DNA from: Elmis aenea
Lineage: Eukaryota > Arthropoda > Insecta > Coleoptera > Elmidae
Assembly (NCBI GenBank): GCA_947652605.1
Contig: OX393576.1
Span: forward strand, 64,642,966-64,706,965
Length of the DNA: 64,000 nt
Direction: 5' to 3'
Translations under genes and position numbers: made by a program
In this document: piece after piece, positions 26,101 to 41,100 of the stretch
Layout: each line of letters opens with the position of its first letter
Numbering within the stretch: the first letter of the stretch is position 1
Notes under the pieces: generated by a model
What the model saw: only the letters and a program-made list of their open reading frames with translations
Told to the model about the DNA's origin: nothing
The model's database searches: none

Positions 26101-29100
26101 CGAAGAACATTTTTCTCGAACGTTTCCATCGCGCTCTTTTAGATCCAATGATTGTGGTGGCCAAATCAAGTTATTCAAGAAACCTTCTGCTTTTTTGTTT
26201 TGTTTTAAATTAAGGTCAATCTTCTATTGTATGGTGAACCCATCACCACTTGGTCGCAGCCCAGATGGTACACTTCCGAAATTCTTCTATATTGTTGTTT
26301 TTTTAGTACTCCACCAAATTCGTGCTAAGGAACCACCCCCGTGCTTAACTATTGGCAGATTGGCACCACACGGTCAGGTAGTTCCTTCTTACAGCACCGG
26401 AAATTTGCGCACAACTCAATCAAAATCGTTCAAAAACTGTGTCCGGGTCTTAAGTAAAAAGACCAAAAGGGAGGCTGATTTGTTTGGGCGCATTGCTCTA
26501 AAAAAACACTTTTTACTCTCAAAATAAGAAGAAAATGTTGCAGTTGGCGTTAAATCATCGACTTTGGACAACAGCATATTTTAAACTAAATGGTCCAATG
26601 AATACAAATTCTAAATATTTGGATCAAAACGATGGATTTATGTTCATCGCAGTAAGGGCTAAAGAATGTTGCCTGACTGTGGTGTCAACGGTGAAGCACG
26701 AGGTTTGTTTCTCGATAATCTGGGGCTGTTTTTCTGGCTACGAAGTTGTAAAATTTGTAAAAATTGAAGAAGTACTAAAAAAAAAAACAGCATTAAAGAA
26801 GTTTGGAAGTTAACGCTGTACCATCTGGGCTGCAACCAACTGGCGATAGGTTCACCATACAACAGAATAAATGACCTTAAACACAAATTAATATTGCGCA
26901 GGGGCTAATTAAAACAAAAAAAGAGCAGAAGTTTTCTGGAATAACATGATTTGGCCACCACAATCATTGGATCTAAATCCTATACTTGCTTGTACGGGAA
27001 GATCCCGATGGAAAGGTTCGAGAAAAATGTCTTTCGTCAAAAGAAGAGCTCTGGATCACGTTCTTAGACCAATGGAGGAGTATTTCTCCAGAAACAATAC
27101 AAAATTTATTTGAAGGCATGTCGAGATTGGTAAAAAAATGACAATAAATGCAAATACGGCTTTATTTCACGAAAAGTAACGACTATTTTTACTATTCTTG
27201 CTTAATTTTATGTAGTTCTAATTTTAATGTAATTAATTTTTATTATATCAATTACATATTATGTTTTTACGTTACTCAGTAAAATTTTCTTTTATATTTA
27301 AAGAATATTTTTGGCGGCAGTGTACATACACATTGAATATTAATTAGTCAGTTCATTCAATTCACGATTAACTATTTTCGTGGAAAATTGAAAGAGGACA
27401 AAGAATATAATCTTAAAATTACAAAATGATAACGCAGCTGACGTATTAGTAACCATAATTAGTCCGTCGTTTATACTCAACGATGATAAAACAGGTTATA
27501 AAGCTATTTAAAAAATGTTAGATTCAGTGCACAAATACTGACGCGACGATAAACAGAGAAACTAGAAACGCGATTTTAAAAACAATTTAACTAAACAAAA
27601 CACTTGGAACACGTACAACACAAAACGAACTATTATTCAGTAGTCATGTGAAAATGGCGATTTGTATGTGCATTTTTTCCTATTACAGAACTTTTTCTAC
27701 AATGCAAATGTAGTAAATTTCAAATAAAATCAAGAAGTCCCAACCTTGCAAAAACTTTCACAATAAATATTTTAAATTTTCGTTGGTTCGTGTGTGTAAA
27801 ATAATGGCCCTAAAGATCCAGTAAAATGGTTAACGACGTATGAAAAGGGTTCAACAAACATTTCACTAAAGTTTGACAAAGATTTTACGATTATATTTTT
27901 CACCATTTATAAATAAAATAGTAGAAGAAGGTTTTACATCAAGGTAATATTAAAACAATTATTGTTCTGTGATTTTTCTCTTTGAATTGTCCTTGCACAT
28001 ATGCGAGGACAAGATCATTCGTGCGTGCTACACTTAACAGCATATTAAGAGAAAAACTATTTACGCAACACCTTGACGAAATATTCAAGTAAATGATCAG
28101 TGAATAACGAGTTATATGCTGTATAAAAATTATATTTTAAACTGTAACTGAAATAAAACGAAAATTTGGCCAGTTAATTTTGACACGATTCTTGAGGATA
28201 AAAACGTATTAAAAACTTTTTAAAACCACCAGTACCTGAATCAAAGAAGCTATAAAACAGCGCATGATTTCGACAATTATGTTAAAAGTAGTGATAGTAA
28301 CAATAAAAAAGGCATGTTGTGCTAGCAACAGGTTTAAAATTTAATGGAATCAACGATGTAACAGGAAGTTTGCAAGAAAGCTTTCCCCACTGACGTGCAA
28401 TGAATAAACACTGAGATACCAAGTTACTGCTTGCCAAGAAGCTACAAGTAACTTACATCTCTTATAAACAATAGCTGGAGGATAATTATACAACAAAACA
28501 GCAAAATATATTTAAGTAATAAAATGCCGACATATTCCGCTCCAAAATATGATAAAAAATTAAAGCAGTTATTTTACGTAAATAAATGTAAACATTACGA
28601 ATAAGCTAGCAAATGTTTGCTAACATCATGTAGCAAAATGAATGCTTCACAATAATTAAACCTATTGCGTTATAAATGCGACCGTTAATTAAACATGGCT
28701 TAAGTCAGCACATTCTGCACCGTCATCCAATTATTTTTCAGGGTAAATGACACAACTAATGTAAAGTAACACACAAAAGTATACAGGGTGGTCCACGTAG
28801 AAGGACCACTATTGGGATCTCGTTAACGGTAAGAGCTACAAAAAAGTTTAAATTAGACAAATTGTTCCATTTTCGGAGACGTATTCAACCACCCTGTATA
28901 AACACAACTACATTTAATACTTTTACGGATTTCGAAATATCAATTCAAAATTTTCAATACTTTCCTTAAGGTTTAGTTAATTAGAGCACGCGTTCCAAAA
29001 AAATTGTAGCGTTAGTGTATTTAAAGCAGGGTGGATAAAAATCAAGATTTTTTTAAATAAAAAAAATCGATTTATTTGATTTAAATCAAATGTACCATCA

Positions 29101-32100
29101 TATTATCGAATTTAGTGACATATTCACATGCTATATCTGTTTTGTACTAATATATTTAATAACCAATATATTTAATTCAGTGGCGAATTTTTGTTAAAAT
29201 GAAAAATGAAATGTAATGATTAAGAATTTTGAAAAAAATCAGTGCTAAATAGTGATTGTGGCTAAACGGCTTGAGATATAAAGTTGAATAAAACGTTATT
29301 TTATACAACTTTTTCTTCCGAACACGATAAAAATATTTTCAAATATACAGGGCGAGTCACCTCTCTGGAACTAATAGCAACTTTTATATTTCAAATACAA
29401 CACCCCATTTTTTATTTATTATTTTTGACCGCCTTAATTTTAGCTTTGCATCAATATAACATACTACAAGTTTTTATCCGGCGTCGTTAAAAAAAAATAA
29501 AATATTTTCAAAATTTTTCAAGGTTTTAAGTATTTATTTAAAAAATTCTCCTGAAGTTATTTCAAAGTACAGAGTTGTAATTTGGTATGGACATGCAGAA
29601 AACATTGCTCTATTCGCTCGATATGAAAAAGTTTGAATCACGCATACAGGGGTGTTCATAAGTAGGTGGCAACTTACATGATTTTCAAAAGCTCGTAACT
29701 CGATTTTTTCATCGAATTCGTCTTTAAAAGAGCTTCATTTTTTGTTAAGTATGTCATATAGGTACCCAAATTCGACATTTTTCTTCAAATCGTTATCGAA
29801 GCAAATAGAGTGCCGTGGAAATCGAAAAAACTGACTGTTCACTTCGCTAACGTCAAAAACTTGTCATTTATTTCTTAAAATTATGCATTTACACAATTAA
29901 TTTTACTTTACAAGAGCAAATTGATATGGTTTATTCACCATTTCGTGTATTTATTTACTGATAGTAATAAAATTTTGTTTTATTATAAATATTTTATTGT
30001 ACTCATATAATCAGTGATTTAAATTGATGATTTTTTAACAAAAATCACTTGATTTAAATCGTGTTTAAAATCCTGATTTAAAACGATGATTTAAAAAAAA
30101 ACACTTGTTTTAAATCGTGATTTAAATCTGCTCAACCCTGATTTAAAGAGTAACCTTACATTAACAAAAACAAGTGCAGTTAATAAAGCTAATAAAATTT
30201 CACCTTATAAAACAGTACAGCCGTGTTTAGTAACATAAACTAAAACCGCAATATTAAAATGAACTGTAAAAAAAAGAGTGAAAATCACGGAAATTGCATA
30301 GTGGCCTACTTAGTCACTTTATTATATTATTGTTTACCTAAGTGGACCATATTACGACGAATTTTGAAAGCATAATTAACCAATTACACAAATAAAACAA
30401 TTTTAATTTGGATCAATGTCAAATATATTATAAACATTCTTTACAAAAACTGTTTAACCTCTGAAAATTAAATCACGCTAATTAAAAAGTTATGTTAACA
30501 TTTTTTTGATTGCAGTAGTTTTCAATAGACAACCTAACACAAAAATAGCACTTACAAACATACTGCAATTAAAAGAACATTTTAAAAAATTCCTTAATGA
30601 GGTATAATTATACAACCGACTTAAAAACCTAAATGGCATTTGAATGAAATCTGAAACTCACAATAAATACATTTTACTTGCTAAAACTAACTTCATGTAA
30701 AAAAAAAACTAACGAAACTTGACTCTTGCAAACCATTGTAAACAAAAAATTAAATTCTATTCTATAACAAGGTATAAAGTAAAACGCTAAAGAAATAGCA
30801 GCATCATTACTCAATACTCAAAAATCTTAACTATTAAACAAATATTTGTATTACTAATAAATTTCTGTACAAGAAAAAAAAATTACCAGTGTGTTTTGAG
30901 CACATGTGTCTTTAAATCACATTCACTAATAAAACACTTACAACATAGTGCACATTCATATTGTTTTTCAACAGTGTGTGTTCTCATATGAACAGTACGT
31001 TCACTATCATCCCTAAAACTTTTTTTACAAATGTCACATTTAAATGGATTTTCACCAGTGTGTTTTTTCATATGGACTTCACGATTACGATTTATCGTAA
31101 AACATTTTCCACAAATGTCACATTTGAAAGGATTTTCACCAGTGTGTTTCCTCATATGAATAGTACGTGCACTATTATACCTAAAACTTTTTTTGCAAAT
31201 GTCACATTTAAATGGATTTTCACCAGTGTGTATTCTCAAATGAAACTTAAGTTTAGCCTTTATACGAAAACTTTTTTCACAAATGTTACATTTAAAAGGC
31301 CTTTCACCAGTGTGTAATCTTATATGATCATTAAGTCTTTCCTTTTGCGCAAAACATTTTTCACAAACGTCACATTTAAAAGGTTTTTCACCAGTGTGTA
31401 TTCTCATGTGAACCTTACGTTTACTATCATGTGTAAAACATTTTCCACAAATGTCACATTTAAAAGGCTTTTCACCAGTGTGTATTTTCATATGAGCCTT
31501 ACGTCTACTATTTTGCGTAAAATATTTTCCACAAATGTCACATTTAAAAGGCCTTTCACCAGTGTGTTTTCTCATATGAGCGTTACGTTCGCAATTTTTC
31601 CTAAAACATTTTCCACAAATGTCACATTTATGTGATTTTTTACAAAATTGAAATTTCATATGTTGATTTAAACGGCCACGTTGACTGAAACGTTTACCAC
31701 AAATGTCACATTTAAAAGGTTTTTCACTAGTGTGTATTTTCATGTGATCCTTAAGTTTACTATCATGCGTAAAACATTTTCCACAAATTTCACATTTAAA
31801 AGGCTTTTCACGATTGTGTATTTTCATATGAGCCTTACGTCTACAATTTTGCGTAAAACATAAGCCACAAATGTCACATTTAAAAGGTTTTTCACCAGTG
31901 TGTATACTCATGTGAACTTTACGTTTACTATCATGCGTAAAACATTTTCCACAAATGTCACATTTAAAAGGCTTTTCAGTGTGTATTTTCATATGAGCCT
32001 TACGTCTACAATTTTGCGTAAAACACAATCCACAAATTTCACATTTAAAAGGCCTTTCACCAGTGTGTATTCTCATATGAACGTTACGTTCGCCATTTTT

Positions 32101-35100
32101 CCTAAAACGTTTACCACAAATGTCACATTTAAAAGGTGTTTCACCAGTGTGTGTTCTCATATGAGTCTTAAGTTTACTATTTTGCGTAAAACATTTTCCA
32201 CAAATGTCACATTTAAAAGGCTTTTCACGAGTGTGTATTTTCATATGAGCCTTACGTCTACAATTTTGCGTAAAACATAAGCCACAAATGTCACATTTAA
32301 AAGGTTTTTCACCAGTGTGTATACTCATGTGAACCTTACGTTTACTATCATGCGTAAAACATTTTTCACAAATGTCACATTTAAAAGGCTTTTCAGTGTG
32401 TATTTTCATATGAGCCTTACGTCTAAAATTTTGCGTAAAACATAAGCCACAAATGTCACATTTAAAAGGTTTTTCACCAGTGTGTATTTTCATATGAGCC
32501 TTAAGTCTACAATTTTGCGTAAAACGTTTACCACAAATGTCACATTTAAAAAGTTTTTCACCGCTATTTGTTCCTAAGTGCACTTTTCGATCACTACTTG
32601 AAGTAAAACTTTCATCGCTTTTTTCACATTTATGTGGAATTTGACCAAGAGAATTTTCTTGTAGCTGAATCTCGTCACGTTCTTGTAATTTATTGTTTGA
32701 CATAACTGGAAAAATATCATTTACGTCATTTAAAACTAACATTTCATTGTCTTCTAAACATGCTAATTTGTCTAATGTCGTAACTTCACTCTGTTCATTC
32801 TGACTATTTGCAATTTTAAATTTGTCTAAACAATCTTCTATGAAGTTTTCAGATTTCAATATATTGGCAAATTCATCTTTAACTTCAAACCATTTGCTAT
32901 CATCTGGTTTCAGATCTTTATCCAAGCATTGCAATTTATATTCATCTTGCTCTATTTTTATTTGGTTATCATTTGTTGACTCCATTGTTCGTACTGTGAA
33001 AACAATTGCAAAAAAAGATGTGCGTATTCAAAATGTTTAGTTGGAACTACACAAAGTTATGTAAACTATAAATTATGAACTACACATACCGGCCGTTCTC
33101 ACGTAACACACATAAAAAAATTAATTTGGATCAATGTCAAATGTAATATAAAAATTCTTTACAAAAACTGTTTGCCTTTAAAAATTACTTTAAAAAAATT
33201 CAAATGCATATTTGCTATCAGAACGTTTACACATATGTATATAAAATTAGTCCTATGAGCTAATTGGATGGCGTTCCTTGTCATGAGGGGAAGTCCGTCC
33301 TTCGATGTCATCCCGCTGGAGACTTATTATTGTCTTAGCTCATTTGGCCATGTCCTCTTAACACGTCCAGAATTTTCCACCTGAGTAAGGTCCGACGCTC
33401 ATGGACGGCTTTGAAGTCTGTCGAAGTTTTTCTCGGCTCTTCTTCCACGTTCGTCTTCTATAAATGGTATGTTTAAGTCTTTATGTACGGTAAAGTTAGT
33501 GAAAATTAAATGAAAACGTATATTAAGAAGTAACAAACATTTTTTTATTGCAGTATTTTACAAAGATTGGATTTTTTTAAACGAATATAGTTTAATTATA
33601 ATTTATTGGATTTCCGACTCATGAACCCAAAACAAAAAAGCAATTACAAACATACTGCATCTCAAAGAACATTGCAAATTAAAGACTGTTTGTTCACATA
33701 AAAAAACTAACGAAATTTGACTCGCTAACCATTATTAACAGTAAATAAAATCCTATTCGATCACTTACATAACTTAAATGCCAGTTCTTTGAAGTAAAAC
33801 GTAAATTGATTTTTGAACTGCTTCTTGTCACGCAAATCAATTTTCCATGGATCAACAAGAATATTTGCTACACCCATTATTTTCTCTAACACCATTTAAT
33901 AATTGAATAAAGCACAAAACAAGGGTATTAATTCATTAATTCATAACTATAAAGTCGTTTTTGAATTATAAGTAATTATGTACTCGTAATTAAAAGTGTG
34001 TGTGTATTTTTATAAAGTGCTTACTTGGAAAATAGAGAAATTGCTTGAACAAGCACGAATTGGTGTTGTGAACAAAAATGTATCTATCAACTCAAGGTAA
34101 TTGTATGGAAAAAATTGTACTGAGGGGCACACAAAATCTATGGCAGTTTTAACAAACGTCTTAATGTCTTCAAATATTATTTTACTGAAATAGTTCAACA
34201 GTAATTGCTAGAATTAGTGTCAAGAGGTTATGCTAGTGTAATTAAATCGCTGGAATCGATTACTGGACGTACAAATATTGGAACGAGTTGGTTTCTGGAA
34301 ATTCAACCACTGAAGTCAGGAATCAGTCAGTATCAGTAATTCTCGGTATTATTCATGCACATTTATAACTATTTTGCTAACTTTTAGCACGAAATTTGAT
34401 AAGGTTAAACCGCAGATTAAAAATTTCTGAATCAAACATTGTTGTTGTTCAATGTAATTTAAATTTGCATTGCCCTTAAGGCTAAGAATATTTTACAAGT
34501 AAACAAGTCATAGAAACTTCGCTAATAGTGAATCATAATTTAATATTAAACTATGATTATTTGAATTTTTTTCACAATGATACTTAAATTAATAACTTTA
34601 GTTGCAACATCGACTAGACACATTGATCGGTCCACCATACTCCAGTGTTGTTGAATAGTACAAAGTGGGGAGTTCCACAGGACGATGATCCCTACTTTAC
34701 ATCGCAACCCTCTACACTACACAAACACTTGATAGACAACTTTTCTTATTTTATGTAGATTGCCAAGACTAATTATTAATAAAACTTGGATACAACAGCA
34801 TTTTTACTCAAAAAATGTTAACTATTAAACAAGTACCATTCTCGGATTCCTAATAAATTTCAGTAATTTTATGCAAGGATAATATTTTCATTTAAATCGT
34901 TTAAAAGAACTTGAACAGTATATGAATTTCAATAACTAAAAAGTTTATTGTACAAGAATTCCACTACAAGTTATTTTAAGACGATTCGAAGCACATTAAA
35001 CAAATAAGTTTCGCAATGCATCCTTTTTTTGTGTCAAAAATCATTTCACCATGGTAGATGCAAAGAAACGAATTAATTATCAACACAATAATCTTGATTT

Positions 35101-38100
35101 AAGGATTTACAGTTTCAAGGAGAAGAAAAGCAATTGATTTGTTTTGGTAACAGACAAACAAATTAAATTGTCTGTACTAAATGAACACCTGACAGGATTC
35201 TTGCTTAGATATTTAATATTTTTATTTCGGTTCTTAGTAAGGATGACTGTAAAAATTATAGTTATAGGAAAAAGCGTTCCCCTTGGGCTTGGGCCATCGT
35301 TATTTTTGCTTTTCTACGCAATCCTACTATAAAGTTTTATTTATTTATTTAGTCATAAGTCCTTCTACCGTTAGGTGTAGGACTATACAGGGTGTTTCTT
35401 AAATGTTGCGAAAAAATTCGGGTGGTGATTCCTAATCGAAAATTAAGGGGTTCTGTCATATAAAATGTTTTCCTTAGAAGTCTCCTTTAGGAGTTACACC
35501 CCCCTAAAGGGGAGGGGTAAAATTAGGTTTTTATTTTATTTCCCAAATTTGGATAAATGTAGGAGAACGATATTAGGTAGATGTTTTATACTTATTAAAA
35601 GGCTTCCCAAAGTAATATCTTCAATCATCTCCCACCTTCACAGGGGGCTGAAAAGTGCGACCCCTGTTGTTTTTTTTTATCAGAACTTTTTGGTGGGTAA
35701 AAATTTTGTTTGAAAGCTTCGTTTATTTAGAAACTTTTTTTGTTCTTTAGTTTTTCTCGTAAAACCTGCCGTTTTTGAGTAAAAAATAAAATAAGTAAAC
35801 ATAAACCATCAAATATTCCAAATAAAACGAACCGTTTTGGTGGTTAGGGGGGTGCAACTCCGAAAGAAGACGTCTAAGGGAAACATTTTATATGAAAGAC
35901 TCCTCTTAATTTTCGATAAGTAATCACCACCCGAATTTTTTTGCAATATTTAAGAAACACCCTGTATAGTTTTAGCCTATTTAAATTGCTTGTTATTAAC
36001 TTGCAGTGGAAGAAGTTTGCTTTTATACTTGCTCACTAGGTTGAGCAAGCGTTCATGCAACAAAGGCCTGATTGCATAAACGCTAAACCCGGGATTAACC
36101 CTGGGTTAACACCTAAAACTAGGGATTAACCCAGGGTTAAACCCGGCCCAAGTGTTTCAAAAAAGTGCCAAGCTTATAACTCGATCACACGTTATATTTT
36201 AACGCCGAAGAAAAATTGTTTTATATTCGTTTCCCCTTTTTAACAGCACGTAGACATTTGACTAAATTTCTTAATCTATTACTTTACTAAAAACTTTATT
36301 AAACACAGCACATACGTGAGGGTGACTTCGTAATGAAAAAAGTATCCTTTTCCGAAAGAAACAACAATTTTTTTTGTTACAATTCCTGAAAATATAGCAG
36401 CAATATAAAGAACTTCCTCGTAAACTGTTTTTTTTTTTTATAACGTTCGTAAAACTTGTGTTTATGGAGATATAAACTAGAAAGCTGTATTGAAACACAC
36501 GGTATTCCTTATTAAATTTCAGAACAGAATACCCTTATTTTTAGACATCAAACAAAATAAATACAATGGAACCGGTTACAGCAAAAGTTGCCTGCTCGGC
36601 TCTGGTTACAGGCAATATGCAATTTGCCGATGTAATGTTAGTTTCAGTTCCTTGAGGATATGTAATTAATAACAGCAACATCTAATTACAGCGCAATCCT
36701 CAAGTTTAAATTTAATTACAACTGAAAACAGTTTACCTTAACATTGGCAAGGGCAACTTATTAATTACCAACGTAATTGCTATTATGGAAACGTGACTGT
36801 ATGAAATTGCACCTAACTCGAAAATTTGAAAACGAATTCGCTGTATACTAAAGTGTGCAAGCGCCAACGAAATCGCCATTTACACGGAGTTCTATAGGAT
36901 ATTTTTGAAAACTGAATTTTATATATAACTTTTAAAGTTGCAGAAACTACTCAACTAAACATTCATAGCAGATCGATGGATCTGAATGCTCTAAATCTAT
37001 GAACGGAATGCGGCTTTTATTACAGGAGGAGTCGCACAGCGAGAACCGAGCAAGATTACGAATGGACGCAGCAAATTGTAAGATACAGCAGGATCCAAGA
37101 TTTATGAAGCACACAAAAACAGACTTAGAAAACACAAGTGCAAAGGCGACAAGCATACATAATGTTGCATTATAACAAAAAAAAGAAACCAGGAGGTACG
37201 TGCAGAAATCTACAAATAAAAGGCACCACATTGCACAATTTTGCTTTGTTGATGCAAAAGTTTTGTTTCCAATTTATTTCGATCTACGGTTCGATTCAAG
37301 AACAATTGTTCTGTTGATTATGCATATCACTATAAAAAAAACAACACCAAGGTGCTTTATAAAAAGCTATAAATGCAGAATGAACAATTTTGCATGTTAT
37401 TAAGGATATTAATAATAGTTATTTACACAACAAGTGAGCAAAGTACTTCTTTTCTCGTGAGACTGCCAATTGCACGGCAGTTGAACGAGAAAAGGTACTT
37501 TGCTCACGAGTTGTGTATTACATTTTTCTCACAACCGTTGAAAAATGCGATTAAAACATGAAAAGCAAAACCTTAATATTACACATAACCTTAAAATGTC
37601 AGTTGTGTATTTGACACGAATGAGAGTTTCGCTAAAAACGCTATTACACGACGTTACCATGACAATTCAACAAATTTTGCTCTCTAGGGAGCAAAGTTAT
37701 CACTTTTGCTCACGAGAGTAAAAAGTCGTTTTGCCCACTATTTTTGATAAGGTAATGACAACATTTTTCAACGGTTGTGAAAAAACGTAATATATGCTAT
37801 TATCAAACGTTAGATATACAACATTATAGGTAATCTATCGTTTTAACGTCCCTTATTATTATTAGACCGCTATAGTTAATCGCTGCCACCGCACACATCC
37901 ATATTGCATCAATTGCCACTATGCTTGACACAGAATTTAAAAAAAAACTTTTACTATCCTCGAACCCAGGGCTGTCAAATGTCAGCCCGCGGCCCGCGAC
38001 AGTATTTAATTCGGTCCGTGGCGTAAAATAGACAAAATTTTATTACACGTCCATGGGCCGTTACGGAGAAGATAAGATTTGTACCACCCCACACATCTAA

Positions 38101-41100
38101 ATTTATTCTGACCCGCGTCATCACAACTAATTTACATCCGGCCCTCTGCAGAAAACAATTTCCCAACCCTGCTCTAACCTGTCCCTTTCCTTTAACAGTC
38201 TTTCTGACTAAAAGTTTGTCTAAGGCTGCGTTCACATAGAAAAGTATTGCATTGTATTGTGTAGCGTAATAAATTGTATTGTACCGTGCCTGCAAGAGTA
38301 GCGTTCACATAGAGGTATTGTAGTGTTTGTAAACTAAAGGCGATTACCACGCGCATACGCAGGGTTAATCCACTGTGATTGGTTCTTGGTATCGGGTATT
38401 GCTAGAAGCTTGGACCTTGCAAGATCTTACCACGCGGCTTGCAACGCAATCCCACTACTTTGCTTATGTGAATGCTATTATTTGATATTCGTATACTTAA
38501 CTTACGCTACAATACAACACAATACTTTTCTATATGAACGCAGCTTAATAGTAAGAGACGCTTAAATAAAAATATGTTATGGAGCTTTAATTTTTCTAAA
38601 AGCATTTTATGACTTCATACAGCATTCAGTCATTTTATCAAGTATTTAAATTTATTAGATTGCATTTTTATTTACTAAGAGAGTTTTGTTAACCAAAATT
38701 TTTGGTTTTTCATCAATATCAAATTAGCCTTGATTTTTTTTTTCAAAAACAAAAGCATCACTGTGTTGCTCTATGAAGTAGGCAACTTTTGTCCCATTTG
38801 ACTGACCTTGTATCTATTACGGTTTAAAAGTTACCCATGGTGAGCCTCGGTTTCTGGACACACTGTATAGCACCAAGTTTTATATAGCAGTTCCATACAC
38901 CAATCGGATTTATTATAGGGCAAATCATTTCTTCTCATAAATATTTAGAACAAAACGATGGACATTTCAAAACCAACATTTATAATTACATCCATGTTTA
39001 TTTTATTTAGTCATCTACTTTAACTTCAAACTATTGTAAGAAATAGAATTTATTTTACGTCATATTATACATCAAGATTCTTGCACAACTTCACTCGTTT
39101 GGACTGATAAGTTTGAAATAGCCTTGTCTATTGTTTGTTTTTTCTTTAATTATAATTTATTATTAATTTCAACTTCCTGCCATTTCATCGACATCAAAGT
39201 TTTCACTTTGGTTGGGTTATTAATCGAATATACAGAAACGCGACTTTTGCAATGAAAAATGTGTAAGACAAATTTAGCAAGACGAGAATAAATTATGTTT
39301 GAAATGCACCATACGCCTAAGCTGAAAATTCCAAAGTTAATATATTCCTTCTGTTGATGATAGGTGTTATCCTTTCTGAGCTTGTGTGGCAGTAATAAAA
39401 AAAGTGTGTTAAGAGAGACGTAAAAAGTTATAGTGCACTGTCACATGTGCTTTAAGAACCCCTCATAAAAATTAGTTGCAGGAGCACTCGTTCCATTATC
39501 AACTTTGGATAAAACACAAAAAACATTTTGAAACCAGCCTAGATTCAACAGGCAGCCACCAAATGTTCATATTTTAGATTTTCTTGAACTTGTTTATTGA
39601 ATTATTTGTACGAAAGTGAAGCATACAACTTTGAAATTGTAAAAGAAAAAGTTTTTATTTATTAAATACTTTCGCCGAGAAAAAAATGTGTAACTAATTA
39701 AATTAAACGAGTGCACACAAATTGAAGTGTGACTAAGCTGTTAAAATTATGGCAATTGGTATAAATTTTTCTTATTTTAATAGAATGAAAACATTGCGTT
39801 TTTAGCAGCATCATGATCTTTTTTTGAGTATACAGTAATTATTTGAGAGTTGTTTAACATTATACGATCAACTTTATATCTAAACTAGTATTGCCCCCAC
39901 AGGGGGGGCAATATGAATATTTTGGAGGGCAATGTGAATATTTTGAGACGCAATAAAAAAAATAATTGATATACACAATAAACTTAAAAATTATTTAGAT
40001 GAAGCTCAAAGTTCAATGCAAAATGTTACATCTTGTGCTGTTATTAGGGGTGGGCGATATCCAAATTTCGATATCGAATATCGATATCGAAATTATATCG
40101 ATATCCGATATTTCGATATATCGATATCAAAATTATATCGATATTTATCGATATATCGCCCACCCCTAGCTGTTATGATGGGCAAGAAACGTGGATGTTT
40201 AAAATTAATAAAGGATGATAATCCTGAAATGTTGCTTGTGCATTGTGTTATTCACAGACAAAATTTAGTTTCCAAAAAACTTTTACCTGTTCTAAATGAG
40301 ATATTGAATTCAGATAAAATGTATCAAAGCTAATGCCAAATGTTAACGTATCTTCAAACAATTTTGTGGGAATAAAAATGCTGACCATGTTAGACTATTG
40401 CTTCACACTGAGGTAAGATGGCCATCACAGGGTATGTAATTGCTTAAGAAGATTCATGAAACTATTTTATATTCTTAGTAAGTTTTTGAATGACAAACCT
40501 GAAATGAAACTCCTACAATCAGTCGATGGCGGAACATTTGTGACTTGACAGATATCTTCGAAAAGCTGAATACGTTAAATAAGCCTGCAAGGAGCAAATA
40601 AGACCCTTGTTGATGCAAAGGCTAAGATATTTGGCTTCATTGCATTTTTGCAATTATGTCAAACAAATGTTTTAACCAAAAAATTTGACCAATTTTGTCT
40701 AAATAAGTGAGGCTGTGAGGTAACTGTTGCTGCTGTACTAGTTATTGCGGATCATCTGAGCAAAATGTCCTGCGATTTAAATAAAAGGTTTTCTAATTTA
40801 AAGAAAATTGATTTTCCATCTTGGATAACTCGGCCGATGCTAGTAAACTTGAGTGTTGTGGCGATGCAGTATCAAGAAGAACTATCGAAAATGTAAAATG
40901 TCGAATCTGTTAGAACTTTATTTAACATAAAAGGAACAATTGCATGGCTTTGTGGCGAGACAGAAACAAAATACCCAAATTCAACTAGTTTTGCAAGAAA
41001 ACTCCTGTTGCCCTTTCCATCGTCATATTTAGTAGAATATGAATTTAGCGCTGCAAATGACTTGTAACAGAAAAAAACTAAATCGTTTGGATATCACAAA

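Noticed and set aside
30961..32280. Several + strand frames with repeated [11 protein letters not shown] units
   Set aside because: They are the antisense shadow of the zinc-finger array.
30883..32550. Regular ~84-bp repeat spacing, which could suggest a CRISPR or satellite array
   Set aside because: The period is the 28-codon C2H2 finger plus linker; the repeats are coding.
33250..33470. CpG-richer patch that could be an exon or retroelement coding fragment
   Set aside because: All frames contain stops and none gave a recognisable motif; mentioned only as unidentified sequence.
35465..35713. 82-codon frame with a protein-like look
   Set aside because: Lies in the arm of a foldback element and recurs, broken, at 54820-55060; no relation to known proteins.
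37975..38295. 106-codon minus-strand frame
   Set aside because: Spans two unrelated MITEs; the open frame arises from GC-rich MITE sequence.
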